64,000 nucleotides of DNA from Aeromonas enteropelogenes (lineage in GTDB: Bacteria > Pseudomonadota > Gammaproteobacteria > Enterobacterales > Aeromonadaceae): contig NZ_CDCG01000037.1 of the NCBI RefSeq assembly GCF_000819845.1, positions 62,001 through 126,000 on the forward strand, read 5' to 3'. Below the pieces are notes generated by a model. It was not told where the DNA came from. It worked only from the letters and a program-made list of their open reading frames with translations, and did not search any database. Positions 16,942-27,609 of this stretch are shown in pieces. How positions within the stretch are numbered: the stretch's first letter is position 1; each line of letters starts with the position of its first letter. Made by a program: the position numbers and the translations under genes.

Positions 16942-19036
16942 ATCCGCGCTCCGGCAATCGCTGGCTGAAATGACGCGCCAGGCACTCCCGCAGCCTCGCC
17001 AGGGTGATCGGCTTGGCCAGAAAATCATCCATCCCCTGCGCCAGACAGCTCGCCTTGTCCTCTGCCATCGCATTGGCCGTCAGCGCGACTATGGGGATGG
17101 TCACCCCTTGCGCACGCAGTCGCCTGGTGGCTTCCAGCCCATCCATCTCGGGCATGCGCATATCCATCAGGATCAGATCCGGCAGCTGCTCTTCCACCAG
17201 TGTCAGTGCATCCAGGCCATTGGCGGCCAGGCGCACCTTGCTGACCAGTTTTTGCAGCATCAGGGAGACCACCAGCTGGTTGACCGGGCTGTCTTCCACC
17301 ACCAGCACATCCAGTGGCAGCAAAGTCTGGGCACTCTCTTCCCGTACCGGTTGACAATGACAGGGCTGGGCCATGCCGGGGAGATCAAACCAGAAACAAC
17401 TCCCCTTGCCAGGCTCGCTCTCCAGCCATATCTCCCCTCCCATCAATGCCACCAGACGTTTGCTGATGGCAAGCCCGAGCCCAGCGCCGGAGAAGCGGCG
17501 CGTCGCCGAGTTGTCGACCTGAGAGAAGGGTTTGAACAGCAGGGTCTGATCGGCCGCAGCAATACCAAGCCCGGTATCGGTCACGGACACCCTCAACATC
17601 TCGTCATGCCACTCCAGCCGCAAAACGATCCGGCCCTGCTCGGTAAACTTGAGGGCATTGTCCAGCAGGTTGCCGATCACTTGCGACAATCGCATCGGAT
17701 CCCCCTGCAACGTCTGTGGCACCGCCTCGTCTACCTGGCACAACAGTTCGATGCCACTGGCCTTCGCCCGGGGTAGCAAGGGTTCGATGATCGATTGACA
17801 CAACCCGACAGGTTGCAGACTTTCGCACTGCAGCAACAAGGTCTGGGACTCGATTTTCGAGAAATCGAGCACATCGTCAATGATGGTTTGCAGCAGACGG
17901 GCAGAATGGGTGGCATGGCGCAGCAGCGCCTGCTGATCGCTAGACAATTCGGCATGCAGCAACAGATCGAGCATGCCCAGCACCGCATTCATGGGAGAAC
18001 GGATCTCGTGGGTCATCATGGCCAGGAACTGGGATTTTGCCCGGTTGGCGGCTTCCGCCTCATCACGAGCCCTGGCCAGCTCCTCTTCCCGCTTGATCTG
18101 GTTGCTGATATCCCGTGCCGTCCCGCGATAGCCGAGGAAGTGGCCGTTCTGATCCATGTAGGGTTCCGCGTTCACCTCCATCCAGCAGGCTCTGTCCTGC
18201 AAGGCCACCAGAACCCGTGCCGCCCGCAGTGGCGCCCGCTGCTCAAGCAGCCGCAGATAGCCCTGGGATTCCGGACTCTGCTTGTTGTAGAGATAGTCAT
18301 GCAAGGTTGGTTGGGAAGAAGGGGTAATGAACTCCTCCATGTAACCCGGTTCGGAGGCAAAACTGAGGCGATGCTCGGCATCGGTTTCCCAGAACCAGTC
18401 GGAAGCCATGGCGGCAAAGCTGCGAAAACGACGCTCACTGGCCTGCAATGCCTCGGTTTTGGCGGCGACCTGCTCCTGCAAACGGGCACGGTAGGTGATA
18501 TTGACCAGCGCCTGGGCGATGAGCGGACGACAGCGTTGCATCGCGGCCTTGCTGGTAAGATCGAAGGTGCCTGCCTGGGAATGGCGACAGATGAGGATGG
18601 CGGTAAAACCCGGGGCCTGCAATCCGGTCAAGAGCAGGCTGGCCCAGCCAGGCTCACAGGCCAGAGGCGCCAGCTCGGGCAGCAGGGAGGGATCGTAGAT
18701 CACCAGGGTTTCGCCGGCGATGGCCCTGGCAAACGCCGGCGTCATTGACCAGAAGCGCCCCTGCTCTCCCGTCTCGCTGCTCAGGTGGGTAATGCCCTGT
18801 TCTCCCTCCCAGGCCACCACATCCGCGTGTTCAAAACCGATGAAGGGTCTCAGTACCTCGATCAGACTCTCCAGTACCCGTTCTAGGGTCTTGGCATCAG
18901 CCAGGGTCTCTACCCCTTTGAGCAGAGTGTGGGACTCGTCACGATACCTGGCTTCACGTTCACGGCAACGGGTAAGATCGACCAGAGCGGTTTGCAACTT
19001 TTCGCCCAGCGCCTCCAGTTCACCGCTCTCCATCAT
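16940..19036 (-). CDS. hybrid sensor histidine kinase (GAF/PAS-HisKA-HATPase-REC)
   Basis: A 698-residue cytoplasmic hybrid kinase. An N-terminal coiled coil is followed by a GAF-like region (about 40-190), then a PAS domain (about 210-320, [19 protein letters not shown]). HisKA has its His near 342 in [18 protein letters not shown]. HATPase_c shows DTGLGIA and [22 protein letters not shown]-terminal receiver has its acceptor Asp near 622 in [13 protein letters not shown]. No membrane segments or Hpt domain are seen. It overlaps the FIST gene by 4 nt, so the FIST protein is the likely sensor partner; the stand-alone Hpt at 21301-21636 is the likely next relay step. Confidence 0.9.
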   Translation of the reverse strand: MMESGELEALGEKLQTALVDLTRCREREARYRDESHTLLKGVETLADAKTLERVLESLIEVLRPFIGFEHADVVAWEGEQGITHLSSETGEQGRFWSMTPAFARAIAGETLVIYDPSLLPELAPLACEPGWASLLLTGLQAPGFTAILICRHSQAGTFDLTSKAAMQRCRPLIAQALVNITYRARLQEQVAAKTEALQASERRFRSFAAMASDWFWETDAEHRLSFASEPGYMEEFITPSSQPTLHDYLYNKQSPESQGYLRLLEQRAPLRAARVLVALQDRACWMEVNAEPYMDQNGHFLGYRGTARDISNQIKREEELARARDEAEAANRAKSQFLAMMTHEIRSPMNAVLGMLDLLLHAELSSDQQALLRHATHSARLLQTIIDDVLDFSKIESQTLLLQCESLQPVGLCQSIIEPLLPRAKASGIELLCQVDEAVPQTLQGDPMRLSQVIGNLLDNALKFTEQGRIVLRLEWHDEMLRVSVTDTGLGIAAADQTLLFKPFSQVDNSATRRFSGAGLGLAISKRLVALMGGEIWLESEPGKGSCFWFDLPGMAQPCHCQPVREESAQTLLPLDVLVVEDSPVNQLVVSLMLQKLVSKVRLAANGLDALTLVEEQLPDLILMDMRMPEMDGLEATRRLRAQGVTIPIVALTANAMAEDKASCLAQGMDDFLAKPITLARLRECLARHFSQRLPERG

Positions 19037-20238
19037 CTTGTCGCCTGTCCTGTGTCATTGGTCAGAAAGATCACGCTCGATACCATCAGGTTGCCATGAG
19101 CCAGCTCGCCATGGGGCAGCCGCCCCTGCTCCCCGAAGGTAAAGGGGGTGATGAAAGGAATCTGGCCAAGCCGGGCCTGGCTCTGCTCCACAAACTGATA
19201 CAGCATATCACCCAGCGCCAGACGGCAACCAGCACAGAAGATGATCAGCGCCCCGACGGGCTGCAATCTGGCATCGACACCGTACTCGGGATCGATCCGG
19301 ATGGCGCTGAGGCTGCGCTGCAACAGCCCTTCCTGACTGCTGTACATCAACCACAGGCGCTCGCCCACAGTCACGTCGGTGAAAAGCCGCAGCCCACCTC
19401 GCTCCGTCACGGCTTCGGGATGGGAAAGCTTGTAGTAAGGGACGCCATCCAGGGTACCCACCTGACGAGCCAGAGGAGTCAGGGTGCTTTCGTGCAGGAT
19501 GGGGCCCACTGGCCAGGATTGCTGCCGGCCACACCAGCGGGCATACACCTCTGCAGCGGGCTCATGCTCGATCGTCAACACTTCGCGCCCATCACAGGAA
19601 GTGATGGCTCCGTGGCTCTCGGCAGGTACATAACCGGAGTGAAACTGGAAGGCCAGCTGACAGTCAGGATAGAGCACCGCCAACACCACCCCCTGCTTGC
19701 TCTGCCCTTCACTCCAGCAGAGCTGCCAGTCGCCGCTCACCTTGTTGTCCGCCGCCGAGCCACCGACCACAGGCACCGAGTGACCAAACTCAGCTTCGAT
19801 AGAGGCCAGCACCTCCTCCTCCTGGCCCGGGCTGGCATGAACCAGAACAAGCTGGGGCAGTTCGCCCGGGCGGCCGCACTCGAGCATGGCCCGGCGCAGC
19901 AACAGACGCACATCCACAGGTTCCCCCTCGGCGCCGGCAACGCCGTAAGCCCCTTTCTCATCATAAAAAGCAGCCACTGCCACGCCATGCTCCTGCCTGA
20001 CATGATGTCCCATTTCGGTCATCACGCCACCGCAGGAGCTGCACCCCAGCAAGGGGGTCGTCGGAAATTGACGCCCAAGCTGCTCACGCAGTACCGCAGC
20101 ATCATGGGCCTGGGTAAAATAGACCAGCAACAGGGAAGGCGCCTGCATGGCATGGTGATGAAGCCGCGCGCAGATATCTTGAGCCGCCAGCAGGGAATTT
20201 TCCTCAAGAGAGTGAACGGTCAGAAAGTTCAACACCAT
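19033..20238 (-). CDS. FIST-domain sensor protein
   Basis: A 401-residue protein with FIST_N (starting near SLLLVYFTQAHDAAVLREQL and LLGCSSCGG) and FIST_C (ending near CAGCRLALGDMLYQFVEQSQ). FIST proteins are proposed small-ligand sensors, often paired with kinases; the ligand here is unknown. It is cotranscribed with and overlaps the hybrid kinase. An AAGGAG motif directly abuts the ATG at 20238, so the true start may be the TTG at 20232. Confidence 0.88.
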   Translation of the reverse strand: MVLNFLTVHSLEENSLLAAQDICARLHHHAMQAPSLLLVYFTQAHDAAVLREQLGRQFPTTPLLGCSSCGGVMTEMGHHVRQEHGVAVAAFYDEKGAYGVAGAEGEPVDVRLLLRRAMLECGRPGELPQLVLVHASPGQEEEVLASIEAEFGHSVPVVGGSAADNKVSGDWQLCWSEGQSKQGVVLAVLYPDCQLAFQFHSGYVPAESHGAITSCDGREVLTIEHEPAAEVYARWCGRQQSWPVGPILHESTLTPLARQVGTLDGVPYYKLSHPEAVTERGGLRLFTDVTVGERLWLMYSSQEGLLQRSLSAIRIDPEYGVDARLQPVGALIIFCAGCRLALGDMLYQFVEQSQARLGQIPFITPFTFGEQGRLPHGELAHGNLMVSSVIFLTNDTGQATR

Positions 20239-20351
20239 CTCCTTGCGTTATCGGATTCATGTCGCAAGCAAAAGTCATACCCTTATCAAGTAATTAGCTC
20301 ATATTCCTTGCTAACATAACCTTCTATCAACCCCAGTGACAGGATGCCCTC

Positions 20352-21266
20352 ATGTGGCAAAAAAACATCAATGACTTCGATCGGGTCGTTGCCATCGGTG
20401 GTGGCCACGGTATGGGCCGGGTGCTCTCCGCCCTCTCCTTCCTCGGTCAGCGGCTGACCGGTATCGTCACCACCACGGATGATGGCGGCTCAACCGGCCG
20501 TCTGCGCAAGAGCCAGGATTGCATCGCCTGGGGGGATCTGCGCAACTGCCTGAACCAGCTGGTCACCGATCCCAGTATCGGCAGCCTGCTGTTTGAGTAC
20601 CGCTTCGCCGGCCGTGGCGAACTGGCAGGGCACAATCTTGGCAACCTGATGCTGCTGGCACTGGACAACCTTTGTGTCCGCCCTCTGGATGCTATAAAGC
20701 TCATCAGTGACATGCTCAAAATTGAATCACAATTGTTACCCATGTCCGAATTACCCACCGATCTCTGTGCCCATATGGAGTGCGGCAACCAGATCCTGGG
20801 GGAGGTCTCCATCGATCAGCTGGCCACTCCCCCCCTCTCCTTGAGCCTGATGCCGGAAGTGCAGGCTACCCGCGAAGCGGTACAGGCGCTGCAGCAGGCT
20901 GACATGATCATCCTGGGCCCAGGCAGTTTTCTCACCTCCATCATGCCGCCGCTGCTGCTGGCGGAGATCGCCCAGGCCATCAACGAAAGCAATGCCATGG
21001 TGGTGTTCATTTGCAACCTGGTCGCGGAGAAAGGGCCTGCCGGTCAGCTGGATCTGGCCAGCCAGTGCCGCTGGCTGGAATCCAGGATCGGACATGGCCA
21101 AATTGATGCCATTCTGGCTCCCTTTGGCGCAGGGGAAGGGGAAACATGGCAAGGTCGCCTGATCGAAGCCGATCTGGGCGAGACGGCATTGCCCCATCGC
21201 CATGACCGGCTGAAACTGAAGCTGGCGCTGGACAAGACCATAGGGCACCTGCTCAACCAGCGTTAA
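20352..21266 (+). CDS. YvcK/YbhK family (CofD-like) protein
   Basis: A 304-residue protein of the gluconeogenesis-factor/CofD-like family. The nucleotide-binding loop VVAIGGGHGMGRVLSAL is at the start, followed by GIVTTTDDGGSTGRLRKS and GDLRNCLNQL, and later GHNLGNLMLLAL and ILGPGSFLTSIMPPLLL. In Bacillus YvcK is needed for growth on gluconeogenic carbon and for cell shape and binds UDP-sugars; in E. coli ybhK adjoins moaA. Activity in this organism is unproven. A strong hairpin follows the stop. Confidence 0.9.
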   Translation: MWQKNINDFDRVVAIGGGHGMGRVLSALSFLGQRLTGIVTTTDDGGSTGRLRKSQDCIAWGDLRNCLNQLVTDPSIGSLLFEYRFAGRGELAGHNLGNLMLLALDNLCVRPLDAIKLISDMLKIESQLLPMSELPTDLCAHMECGNQILGEVSIDQLATPPLSLSLMPEVQATREAVQALQQADMIILGPGSFLTSIMPPLLLAEIAQAINESNAMVVFICNLVAEKGPAGQLDLASQCRWLESRIGHGQIDAILAPFGAGEGETWQGRLIEADLGETALPHRHDRLKLKLALDKTIGHLLNQR

Positions 21267-21272
21267 GACGCC

Positions 21273-21300
21273 GCCACTGCCGTGTGGCAGTGGCCGGTTT
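21273..21300 (+). terminator. terminator between convergent yvcK-like and Hpt genes
   Basis: GCCACTGCC-GTGT-GGCAGTGGC followed by CGG and four T. It lies in the 34-nt gap between the two convergent genes. Confidence 0.75.
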
Positions 21301-21636
21301 TCAGTGGTAATCGGCCAGAAAGGCCAACACCTGTGGCAGAGAGTGTTCGAGTTGCTGCAGCTGACGCGCAGCCTCGTCACCATCGGCCTGCTTGCACGCC
21401 AGCTCCAGCGCCATCACCTGCTGATAGCTCGTCAGGGCACCATAGCTGCCGCAGGAGGATTTCATGCTGTGCGCCACCCTGGCCAGCGCCTCCCAATCCT
21501 GTTGTTCATAAAGTGGCCTGAGCTGACTCAGCTGCTCCCCCACCTCTTCGATAAACACGGTTATCACGACCGGCAACATCTCCTGACCGATATCGTCAGC
21601 CAGCTGTTGCAACACCTTGCGATCCACCCACTCCAT
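21301..21636 (-). CDS. stand-alone Hpt phosphotransfer protein
   Basis: A 111-residue helical protein with the histidine phosphotransfer signature ALARVAHSMKSSCGSYGA; the His is near residue 59. Such modules carry phosphate from a hybrid kinase receiver to a response regulator. The hybrid kinase 2.3 kb away has no Hpt of its own, and yvcK lies between them on the other strand, so the two probably form one split relay. The final response regulator is not identified in the window. Confidence 0.85.
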   Translation of the reverse strand: MEWVDRKVLQQLADDIGQEMLPVVITVFIEEVGEQLSQLRPLYEQQDWEALARVAHSMKSSCGSYGALTSYQQVMALELACKQADGDEAARQLQQLEHSLPQVLAFLADYH

Positions 21637-21842
21637 GCGAGGCCTCTCAAAATGGTATTCAAACAGACCATACTATAGATAGTTTTCGGGCCACGGACGC
21701 CCGGACAGCTCACCTGAGACCGGCAAACTGCTTCAACATCCAGCCCAAAAGACGAAAAACGTGATCGGGCTCAAAATATCAACACGCTTTGACAGCAATG
21801 CAAAATAACATCATTGCAACAAATTAACATTCAAGTAACACT

Positions 21843-21944
21843 AAGCATCATCAGAGTGATGATGCTCAGCAACACCTCTCATCCCTTTTGCCCTTTATGG
21901 CTGCTGCGAAGAACCAGGGTAGGTATCTACCCTGGTATTTTTTT
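21843..21944 (+). ncRNA. candidate small RNA in the Hpt-yafJ gap
   Basis: The 306-nt gap between two minus-strand genes holds a plus-strand 10-bp hairpin (21844-21866, AGCATCATCA/TGATGATGCT). After it comes a pyrimidine-rich single-stranded stretch. A textbook terminator follows at 21914-21944 (CCAGGGTA-loop-TACCCTGG then seven T in eight). No plus-strand gene lies upstream that it could serve; yvcK already has its own terminator 650 bp away with Hpt between. A perfect -35 TTGACA is at 21789, but its -10 is not clear. Known sRNA families were not recognised. Confidence 0.45.
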
Positions 21945-22734
21945 ATTGGCCGATCTCGTCGTGATTGCTGGCGATACGCTCACCCAGCCGGAACAGGTTA
22001 AACTCACCAGGTTCCATCTTGACCCAGTGTTCATTCCCAGTCAGCGGACGAGTCGTGATGATGGTCACCACGTCATTGGGGGTCGTCTCACTATGAAAAT
22101 CGATCACGACCTCTTCATCCAGCAGACTCGCTTCACCAAAGGGGGCACGCCGGGTCAACCAGTGCAGATTGTTGGAGCAAAAGGTCATCACATACTCCCC
22201 GTCCGAGAGCAGCATGTTGAACACCCCGAATGCCCGTAGCTCGTCACATAGGGTAGCGAGGTAGCGAAACATGGCGGGGAAGTTGGCCGGTCGCCTCGGA
22301 TACTTCTGCTCCAGCCTGTCGAGCAGCCAGCAGAAGGCGTGTTCGCTGTCGGTATCCCCCACCGGCCTGTGCCGCCCGGTGGCCAGCCTCTTGTAGCCGG
22401 TCAGCTGACCGTTGTGGGCAAAGGTCCAGTACCGCCCCCACAGCTCGCGGGTAAACGGGTGAGTATTTTCCAGCGACACGCAGCCCCGGTTGGCCTGGCG
22501 GATATGACTGACCACGGCGCAGCTCTTGATGGGCAGCGCCTGTACCAGCCTGGCGATGGGAGAGTGGGCACTGGGCTCGGGATCCTTGAAAGTACGAAAC
22601 CCCTTCCCCTCATAGAAGGTGATCCCCCAGCCATCCTTGTGGGGACCCGTCTTGCCACCGCGCAGCATCAGGCCAGTAAAACTGAAGCAGATATCGGTCG
22701 GCACATTGGCGCTCATGCCGAGCAGTTCGCACAT
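21943..22734 (-). CDS. yafJ: class II glutamine amidotransferase YafJ
   Basis: A 263-residue Ntn-type glutaminase. The nucleophile is Cys2 after removal of Met (MCELLGMSANVPTDICFSF). Further hallmarks are GPHKDGWGITFYEGKG, SHIRQANRGCVSLENTHPF, FAHNGQLTGY and GDTDSEHAFCWLL. The acceptor substrate is not known with certainty. The gmhA-yafJ order matches E. coli. Its stop overlaps the T-run of the candidate small RNA. Confidence 0.92.
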   Translation of the reverse strand: MCELLGMSANVPTDICFSFTGLMLRGGKTGPHKDGWGITFYEGKGFRTFKDPEPSAHSPIARLVQALPIKSCAVVSHIRQANRGCVSLENTHPFTRELWGRYWTFAHNGQLTGYKRLATGRHRPVGDTDSEHAFCWLLDRLEQKYPRRPANFPAMFRYLATLCDELRAFGVFNMLLSDGEYVMTFCSNNLHWLTRRAPFGEASLLDEEVVIDFHSETTPNDVVTIITTRPLTGNEHWVKMEPGEFNLFRLGERIASNHDEIGQ

Positions 22735-22865
22735 ATCTGGACCACTCCTTCCTTGACTACTTGTTCATCTGGCTGACTTGGCAGAAAAGCATAGCCTTTG
22801 CATCAAGCCGCTTGTCCAGATTGGCGATGCCGGACAGGCACACTCCTGCCCGGCGTCACTATCAC

Positions 22866-23444
22866 TTACTTGGCCATCTCTTTTTCGACCAGCTGGATCA
22901 GGATGTGGATCACTTTGATGTGCACTTCCTGAATGCGGTCGGCATAACCGAAGTGTGGAACGCGGATCTCCACATCGGCCAGACCTGCCATCTTGCCACC
23001 ATCCTTGCCGGTTAAGGCGATCACCTTCATGCCCTTGGCACGAGCCGCCTCGATGGCCTTGAGGATGTTGCCGGAGTTGCCGCTGGTAGAGATGCCGAGC
23101 AGCACGTCACCACGGCGGCCGACAGCCTCGACGTAGCGGGAGAAGACGAAGTCATAGCCAAAGTCGTTGGAGACGCAGGAGAGGTGGCTAGGATCCGAGA
23201 TGGCGATGCCGGCATAACCCGGACGGTTCTCGCGATAGCGGCCGGTCAGCTCCTCGGCAAAGTGCATGGCGTCGCAGTGGGAGCCACCGTTACCACAGGA
23301 GAGTACCTTGCCTTCCTCTTTGAAGGAGTCAGCCAGCAGCTTGGCGGCCGCCTCGATATTCTTCAGATTCTGCTCATCGGCCAGGAAGGCTTGCAGCACG
23401 CTGGCGGCTTCGGTCAGTTCATTGCGGATCAATTCTTGGTACAT
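22866..23444 (-). CDS. gmhA: sedoheptulose-7-phosphate isomerase GmhA
   Basis: First step of ADP-heptose synthesis for the LPS inner core, turning sedoheptulose 7-phosphate into heptose 7-phosphate. The 192-residue protein is nearly colinear with E. coli Gmh[58 protein letters not shown] (SIS phosphosugar site) and [20 protein letters not shown]. It is divergent from fadE. A GC-rich hairpin without a T-run lies just after the stop (about 22831-22855). Confidence 0.97.
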   Translation of the reverse strand: MYQELIRNELTEAASVLQAFLADEQNLKNIEAAAKLLADSFKEEGKVLSCGNGGSHCDAMHFAEELTGRYRENRPGYAGIAISDPSHLSCVSNDFGYDFVFSRYVEAVGRRGDVLLGISTSGNSGNILKAIEAARAKGMKVIALTGKDGGKMAGLADVEIRVPHFGYADRIQEVHIKVIHILIQLVEKEMAK

Positions 23445-23642
23445 GATGTCTCTTCCACTTTTTAGTGTGCGTGTAAGTCGCCGCTATTCTCGCACAAGGC
23501 AATCCCGTCGTCGCCCCCTCCCTCGGCAGGTCGCGCCACAGGCTGGCCTGCCACGTTACGGGGATCACAGTCGCAAGGTAATGAGCTTGTAAACAACTTG
23601 ATAACTTTGTGCGTATGAATTACAACAAGGGCCAGACCAAAC

Positions 23643-23653
23643 AGGTCAGACCT
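23643..23653. promoter_or_regulatory. candidate FadR operator before fadE
   Basis: AGGTCAGACCT is a perfect palindrome that contains the FadR core GGTCNGACC, about 50 bp upstream of the fadE ATG. FadR represses fad genes until acyl-CoA releases it. A second partial GACC half lies 6 bp upstream. The outer bases match the E. coli consensus only in part. Confidence 0.5.
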
Positions 23654-23701
23654 CTGGATCAGTTACGCCACATTGGCAACCTATCACGCAAGGAGCAAGC
23701 A

Positions 23702-26158
23702 ATGACGACGACCCTCACTCTGCTCGGGGTGATCCTGGTTATCGGAGCCCTGGCCTATCGCCGGGCATCCCTGTTCATCTCGACCCTGGTAACCTTCGCC
23801 GCCCTTATCATCGGGGCCCTCTACGGTCATGTGCCCTTGCTGGTATGGGCCCTGTTTGCCGTGGTTGCCATCCCCCTCAACCTGGTGGAATTTCGCCGAA
23901 ACCAGCTGACCAAGCCGCTGTTCAAGCTCTACAAATCCATCATGCCAGAGATGTCCCGCACTGAAAAAGAAGCCATCGAAGCGGGCACTACCTGGTGGGA
24001 AGCCGACCTGTTTGCCGGCAATCCGGACTGGAAGAAGCTGCACGCCATCCCGGTCAGCACCCTGTCGGCAGAAGAGCAGGCCTTCCTGGACGGTCCGGTG
24101 GAAGAGGTGTGCCGCATGGTCAGCGACTGGGAGGTAACCCACGAGCGGGCCGATCTCTCTCCCGAGGTGTGGCAATACCTGAAGGACAACAAGTTCTTCG
24201 CCATGATCATCAAGAAGAAGTACGGTGGCCTGGAGTTCTCCGCCTACGCCCAGTCCTGCGTGCTGCAAAAGCTGTGCGGCGCCAGCGCCGTGCTCGCCTC
24301 CACCGTCGGCGTGCCCAACTCCCTGGGCCCGGGCGAACTGCTGCAACACTATGGCACCGATGAGCAGAAGGATTACTACCTGCCTCGTCTGGCGGTCGGC
24401 AAGGAGATCCCCTGCTTCGCCCTGACCAGCCCGGAAGCGGGTTCGGATGCGGGTTCCATCCCCGATTTTGGCATCATCGCTAAGGGCGAGTGGGAAGGGG
24501 AAGAGGTGCTCGGCATGCGCCTGACCTGGAACAAGCGCTACATTACGCTTGCCCCCATCGCCACCGTGCTGGGGCTCGCCTTCAAGCTGCGTGACCCGGA
24601 GCATCTGCTGGGGGAGGAAGAGGAGCTCGGCATCACCTGCGCCCTGATCCCGACCCACATCAAGGGAGTCGGCATCGGCCGTCGCCACTTCCCGCTCAAC
24701 GTGCCGTTCCAGAACGGCCCGACCCAGGGCAAGGACGTCTTCGTCCCCCTCGATTTCATCATCGGCGGCCCGGCCATGGCCGGACAGGGTTGGCGCATGC
24801 TGGTGGAGTGCCTCTCGGTCGGTCGCGGCATCACCCTACCCTCCAACAGCACCGGCGGCGTCAAGATGCTGGCCCTGGCGAGTGGCGCCTACAGCCGCAT
24901 CCGTCGCCAGTTCAAGCTGCCCATCGGCAAGATGGAAGGCATTGAAGAACCGCTGGCCCGCATCGGCGGCAACGCCTATATCATGGGCGCCGCGGCCAAC
25001 CTGACCGTGACCGGCATCGACCTTGGCGAGAAGCCCTCGGTCATCTCCGCCATCGTCAAGTACCACCTCACCGACCGTGCCCAGAAGTGCATCATCGATG
25101 CCATGGACATTCACGGCGGCAAAGCCATCTGCATGGGTCCCAACAACTATCTGGCCCGCGGCTATCAGGGAGCGCCTATCGCGGTAACCGTCGAGGGAGC
25201 CAATATCCTGACCCGCAGCATGATCATCTACGGCCAGGGCGCCATCCGCTGCCACCCCTACGTGCTGCCCGAAATGCTGGCAGCCAGCCACCCGGATCAG
25301 GAGCAGGCCCTGAAAGACTTCGACAAGGCGGTGTTCAGCCACGTCGGCTTTGCCATCAGCAACCTGGTGCGCAGCTTCTGGCTGGGTCTCACCGGTGCCC
25401 GCTTCGCCGCCGCCCCCTATGGGGATCAGACCAAGCGCTATTATCAGCAGCTCTCCCGCCTCTCCGCCAATCTGGCGTTCCTGTCGGACATGGCGATGGG
25501 CACCCTGGGGGGCGAGCTCAAGCGCAAGGAGCGGGTCTCCGCCCGTCTCGGCGACGTGCTGAGCCAGCTCTATCTGGCCTCCAGCGCCCTCAAGCGCTAT
25601 CAGGACGAAGGACGCCAACAGGCCGACCTGCCGCTGCTGCACTGGGCGCTGCAAGATGCCCTGTTCAAGGCACAGGAGGCGATCGACGAGCTGCTGCGCA
25701 ACTTCCCGAACCGCTGGATTGGATTGGCTCTGCGCGTCATCGTGCTGCCGCTGGGTCGCGACATGAAGCGCCCGAGCGACAAGCTGGACAACCAGGTAGC
25801 CCGCCTGCTGCAAACGCCGAGCGAAACCCGCAGCCGCCTGGCCAAGGGACAATACCTCACCCGCGAGGAGGGCAACCCCTTCGGCCTGCTGGAGCAGGCA
25901 CTCGATGACGTGCTGGCCGCCGAACCGCTGTTTGACAAGGTGTGCAAGGCCGATGGCATCAAGCGTCCCTTCCTGGCGCTGGACAAGGTAGCCGACATCG
26001 GACTGGCTGCCGGCGTGCTGAACCAGAGCGAGGCCGACCTGCTGCGCCGCGCCGAAGTGAGCCGCCTGCGCACCATCAACGTCGATGATTTCGACCCCAT
26101 CGATCTGGTGGCCAACAAGCAGCTGTTTGAAGCCTCCGCCTACCATCACGCGGCCTGA
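23702..26158 (+). CDS. fadE: acyl-CoA dehydrogenase FadE
   Basis: Catalyses the first, FAD-dependent step of fatty-acid beta-oxidation. From the ATG at 23702 (preceded by AAGGAG) the protein has 818 residues, near the E. coli length of 814. N-terminal hydrophobic segments (about 3-50) indicate membrane association. The dehydrogenase core shows [18 protein letters not shown] and [13 protein letters not shown], and the C-terminal third is the FadE-specific DUF1974. An in-frame upstream start at 23609 lacks a ribosome-binding site. Confidence 0.97.
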   Translation: MTTTLTLLGVILVIGALAYRRASLFISTLVTFAALIIGALYGHVPLLVWALFAVVAIPLNLVEFRRNQLTKPLFKLYKSIMPEMSRTEKEAIEAGTTWWEADLFAGNPDWKKLHAIPVSTLSAEEQAFLDGPVEEVCRMVSDWEVTHERADLSPEVWQYLKDNKFFAMIIKKKYGGLEFSAYAQSCVLQKLCGASAVLASTVGVPNSLGPGELLQHYGTDEQKDYYLPRLAVGKEIPCFALTSPEAGSDAGSIPDFGIIAKGEWEGEEVLGMRLTWNKRYITLAPIATVLGLAFKLRDPEHLLGEEEELGITCALIPTHIKGVGIGRRHFPLNVPFQNGPTQGKDVFVPLDFIIGGPAMAGQGWRMLVECLSVGRGITLPSNSTGGVKMLALASGAYSRIRRQFKLPIGKMEGIEEPLARIGGNAYIMGAAANLTVTGIDLGEKPSVISAIVKYHLTDRAQKCIIDAMDIHGGKAICMGPNNYLARGYQGAPIAVTVEGANILTRSMIIYGQGAIRCHPYVLPEMLAASHPDQEQALKDFDKAVFSHVGFAISNLVRSFWLGLTGARFAAAPYGDQTKRYYQQLSRLSANLAFLSDMAMGTLGGELKRKERVSARLGDVLSQLYLASSALKRYQDEGRQQADLPLLHWALQDALFKAQEAIDELLRNFPNRWIGLALRVIVLPLGRDMKRPSDKLDNQVARLLQTPSETRSRLAKGQYLTREEGNPFGLLEQALDDVLAAEPLFDKVCKADGIKRPFLALDKVADIGLAAGVLNQSEADLLRRAEVSRLRTINVDDFDPIDLVANKQLFEASAYHHAA

Positions 26159-26177
26159 GTCGCCGCTCTGCCAATGA

Positions 26178-26202
26178 CGCCTCCCACCGGGAGGCGTTTT
26201 TT
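26178..26202 (+). terminator. terminator of fadE
   Basis: CGCCTCCC-ACC-GGGAGGCG followed by six T, 20 nt after the fadE stop. Confidence 0.95.
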
Positions 26203-26302
26203 ATTCTGTACGGTAGCGACAAAGCGCCAGCCGCCTCCCCTCTGTTCTTGATCACAAAAAAGGGCACAATAGCCGGCAGTTCAAACACACAAGGAAGCCG
26301 AG

Positions 26303-27577
26303 ATGAGCCTTGAGCACCTGATCCAGTGGCGCCGCGATCTGCACCGCCTGCCGGAAGCCGCCTGGAAAGAGTTCCGCACCACCAGCCTGATCGCCCACCA
26401 CCTGAGCGGACTCGGCTATCACATCGTGCTCGGTGACAAGCTGCTGGCCAGCAATCTGGTGATGGGGCGGGATCTGGACGTGGCAGCCGAGAAGGCCCGC
26501 GCCCGCCGCCAGGGGGCGCATCCCGACTGGCTGGATCGCATCGGTGACTTTACCGGTCTGATGGGGGAGCTGGACACCGGCCGTCCCGGCCCGACGCTCG
26601 CCTTTCGCTTTGACATCGATGCGGTGGAAGTGGAAGAGTCCGGCGACGAGCAGCATCAACCGCAGCGGGAAGGGTTTGCCTCCCACAACAAGGGGTGGAT
26701 GCACGCCTGCGCCCACGATGGCCACACCGCCATTGGCATGGGGCTGGCCAGCCGGTTGATGGCGATGAAAGAGCAGTTGGGGGGGCGCATCAAGCTCTTC
26801 TTCCAGCCGGCCGAAGAGGGGTGTCGCGGCGGCAAGGCGCTGGCGGCCGGCGGGGCGCTCGATGACGTGGATGCCCTGCTCTCCCTGCATATCGGTATCC
26901 ACGCCAGCAGCGGCGAGCTGGTGATCAACCCCACCGAGTTTCTCTGCTCCACCAAGTTCGATGTGCACTTCATGGGTACGGCGGCCCACGCAGGTCTTGA
27001 GCCCAACGCCGGTTGCAACGCACTGGCCGCCGCCTGCATGGCCACCAGCGCCATGCTCGCCATTCCCCGCCACCGGGATGGCATGACCCGCATCAATATC
27101 GGCCAGCTCAACGGCGGCAGCGGCCGCAACGTGATCCCCGATCATGCCGAACTGCGCGGCGAGACCCGCGGCGCCGACAGCGCTCTCAACAACTACATGT
27201 TCGGCCAGGTGCAACGCATCGTCGAAGGGGTGGCCATGGCCCACGGGGTCACCTACCAGATCATCAAACAGGGCGAGGCCATTGCGCTGGACAACAGCCC
27301 CACCCTGCAGGCCGAACTGACCGCCCTGGCCCGCCAGCAGGGGCTCGCCACCATCCAGACTCGCCGCTTCGGCGCCAGCGAGGATGCAGGTTTCCTGATG
27401 GAGCGGGTACAAAAACAGGGAGGCGAAGCCGCCTACCTGGTGCTCGGAGCCGATCTCGCGGCGCCGCACCATCACAATGCCTTCGATTTCGATGAGCGGG
27501 TGATGCAAAGCGGGGTCGATCTGCTGGCCGCCTGGGTGCTCTCCCGTCAAAGCACACAGCCAGCGGCGGCGCGCTGA
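26303..27577 (+). CDS. M20-family amidohydrolase, AbgA-like
   Basis: A 424-residue dinuclear-metal peptidase. It resembles AbgA, the p-aminobenzoyl-glutamate hydrolase subunit, across its length: HWRRD-type start (IQWRRDLHRLPEAAWKEFRT), DTGRPGPTLAFRFDIDAVEV, GWMHACAHDGHTAIGMG (metal-binding H and D), LFFQPAEEGCRGGKAL, GTAAHAGLEPNAGCNALAAA and APHHHNAFDFDE. No AbgB or AbgT gene is next to it, so the substrate (folate breakdown product or another amide) is open. The ATG has AAGGA upstream. Confidence 0.85.
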   Translation: MSLEHLIQWRRDLHRLPEAAWKEFRTTSLIAHHLSGLGYHIVLGDKLLASNLVMGRDLDVAAEKARARRQGAHPDWLDRIGDFTGLMGELDTGRPGPTLAFRFDIDAVEVEESGDEQHQPQREGFASHNKGWMHACAHDGHTAIGMGLASRLMAMKEQLGGRIKLFFQPAEEGCRGGKALAAGGALDDVDALLSLHIGIHASSGELVINPTEFLCSTKFDVHFMGTAAHAGLEPNAGCNALAAACMATSAMLAIPRHRDGMTRINIGQLNGGSGRNVIPDHAELRGETRGADSALNNYMFGQVQRIVEGVAMAHGVTYQIIKQGEAIALDNSPTLQAELTALARQQGLATIQTRRFGASEDAGFLMERVQKQGGEAAYLVLGADLAAPHHHNAFDFDERVMQSGVDLLAAWVLSRQSTQPAAAR

Positions 27578-27609
27578 CCAGCACGGTAAAAGGCTATATC
27601 GCAGGATCA

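Noticed and set aside
22831-22855. Terminator after gmhA
   Set aside because: The hairpin GCCGGGCAGG...CCTGTCCGGC has no T-run on the minus strand, so it was not listed as a terminator.
24836-26149. 437-codon open frame antisense to fadE
   Set aside because: Mirror of the fadE coding frame with no ribosome-binding site or recognisable protein features.
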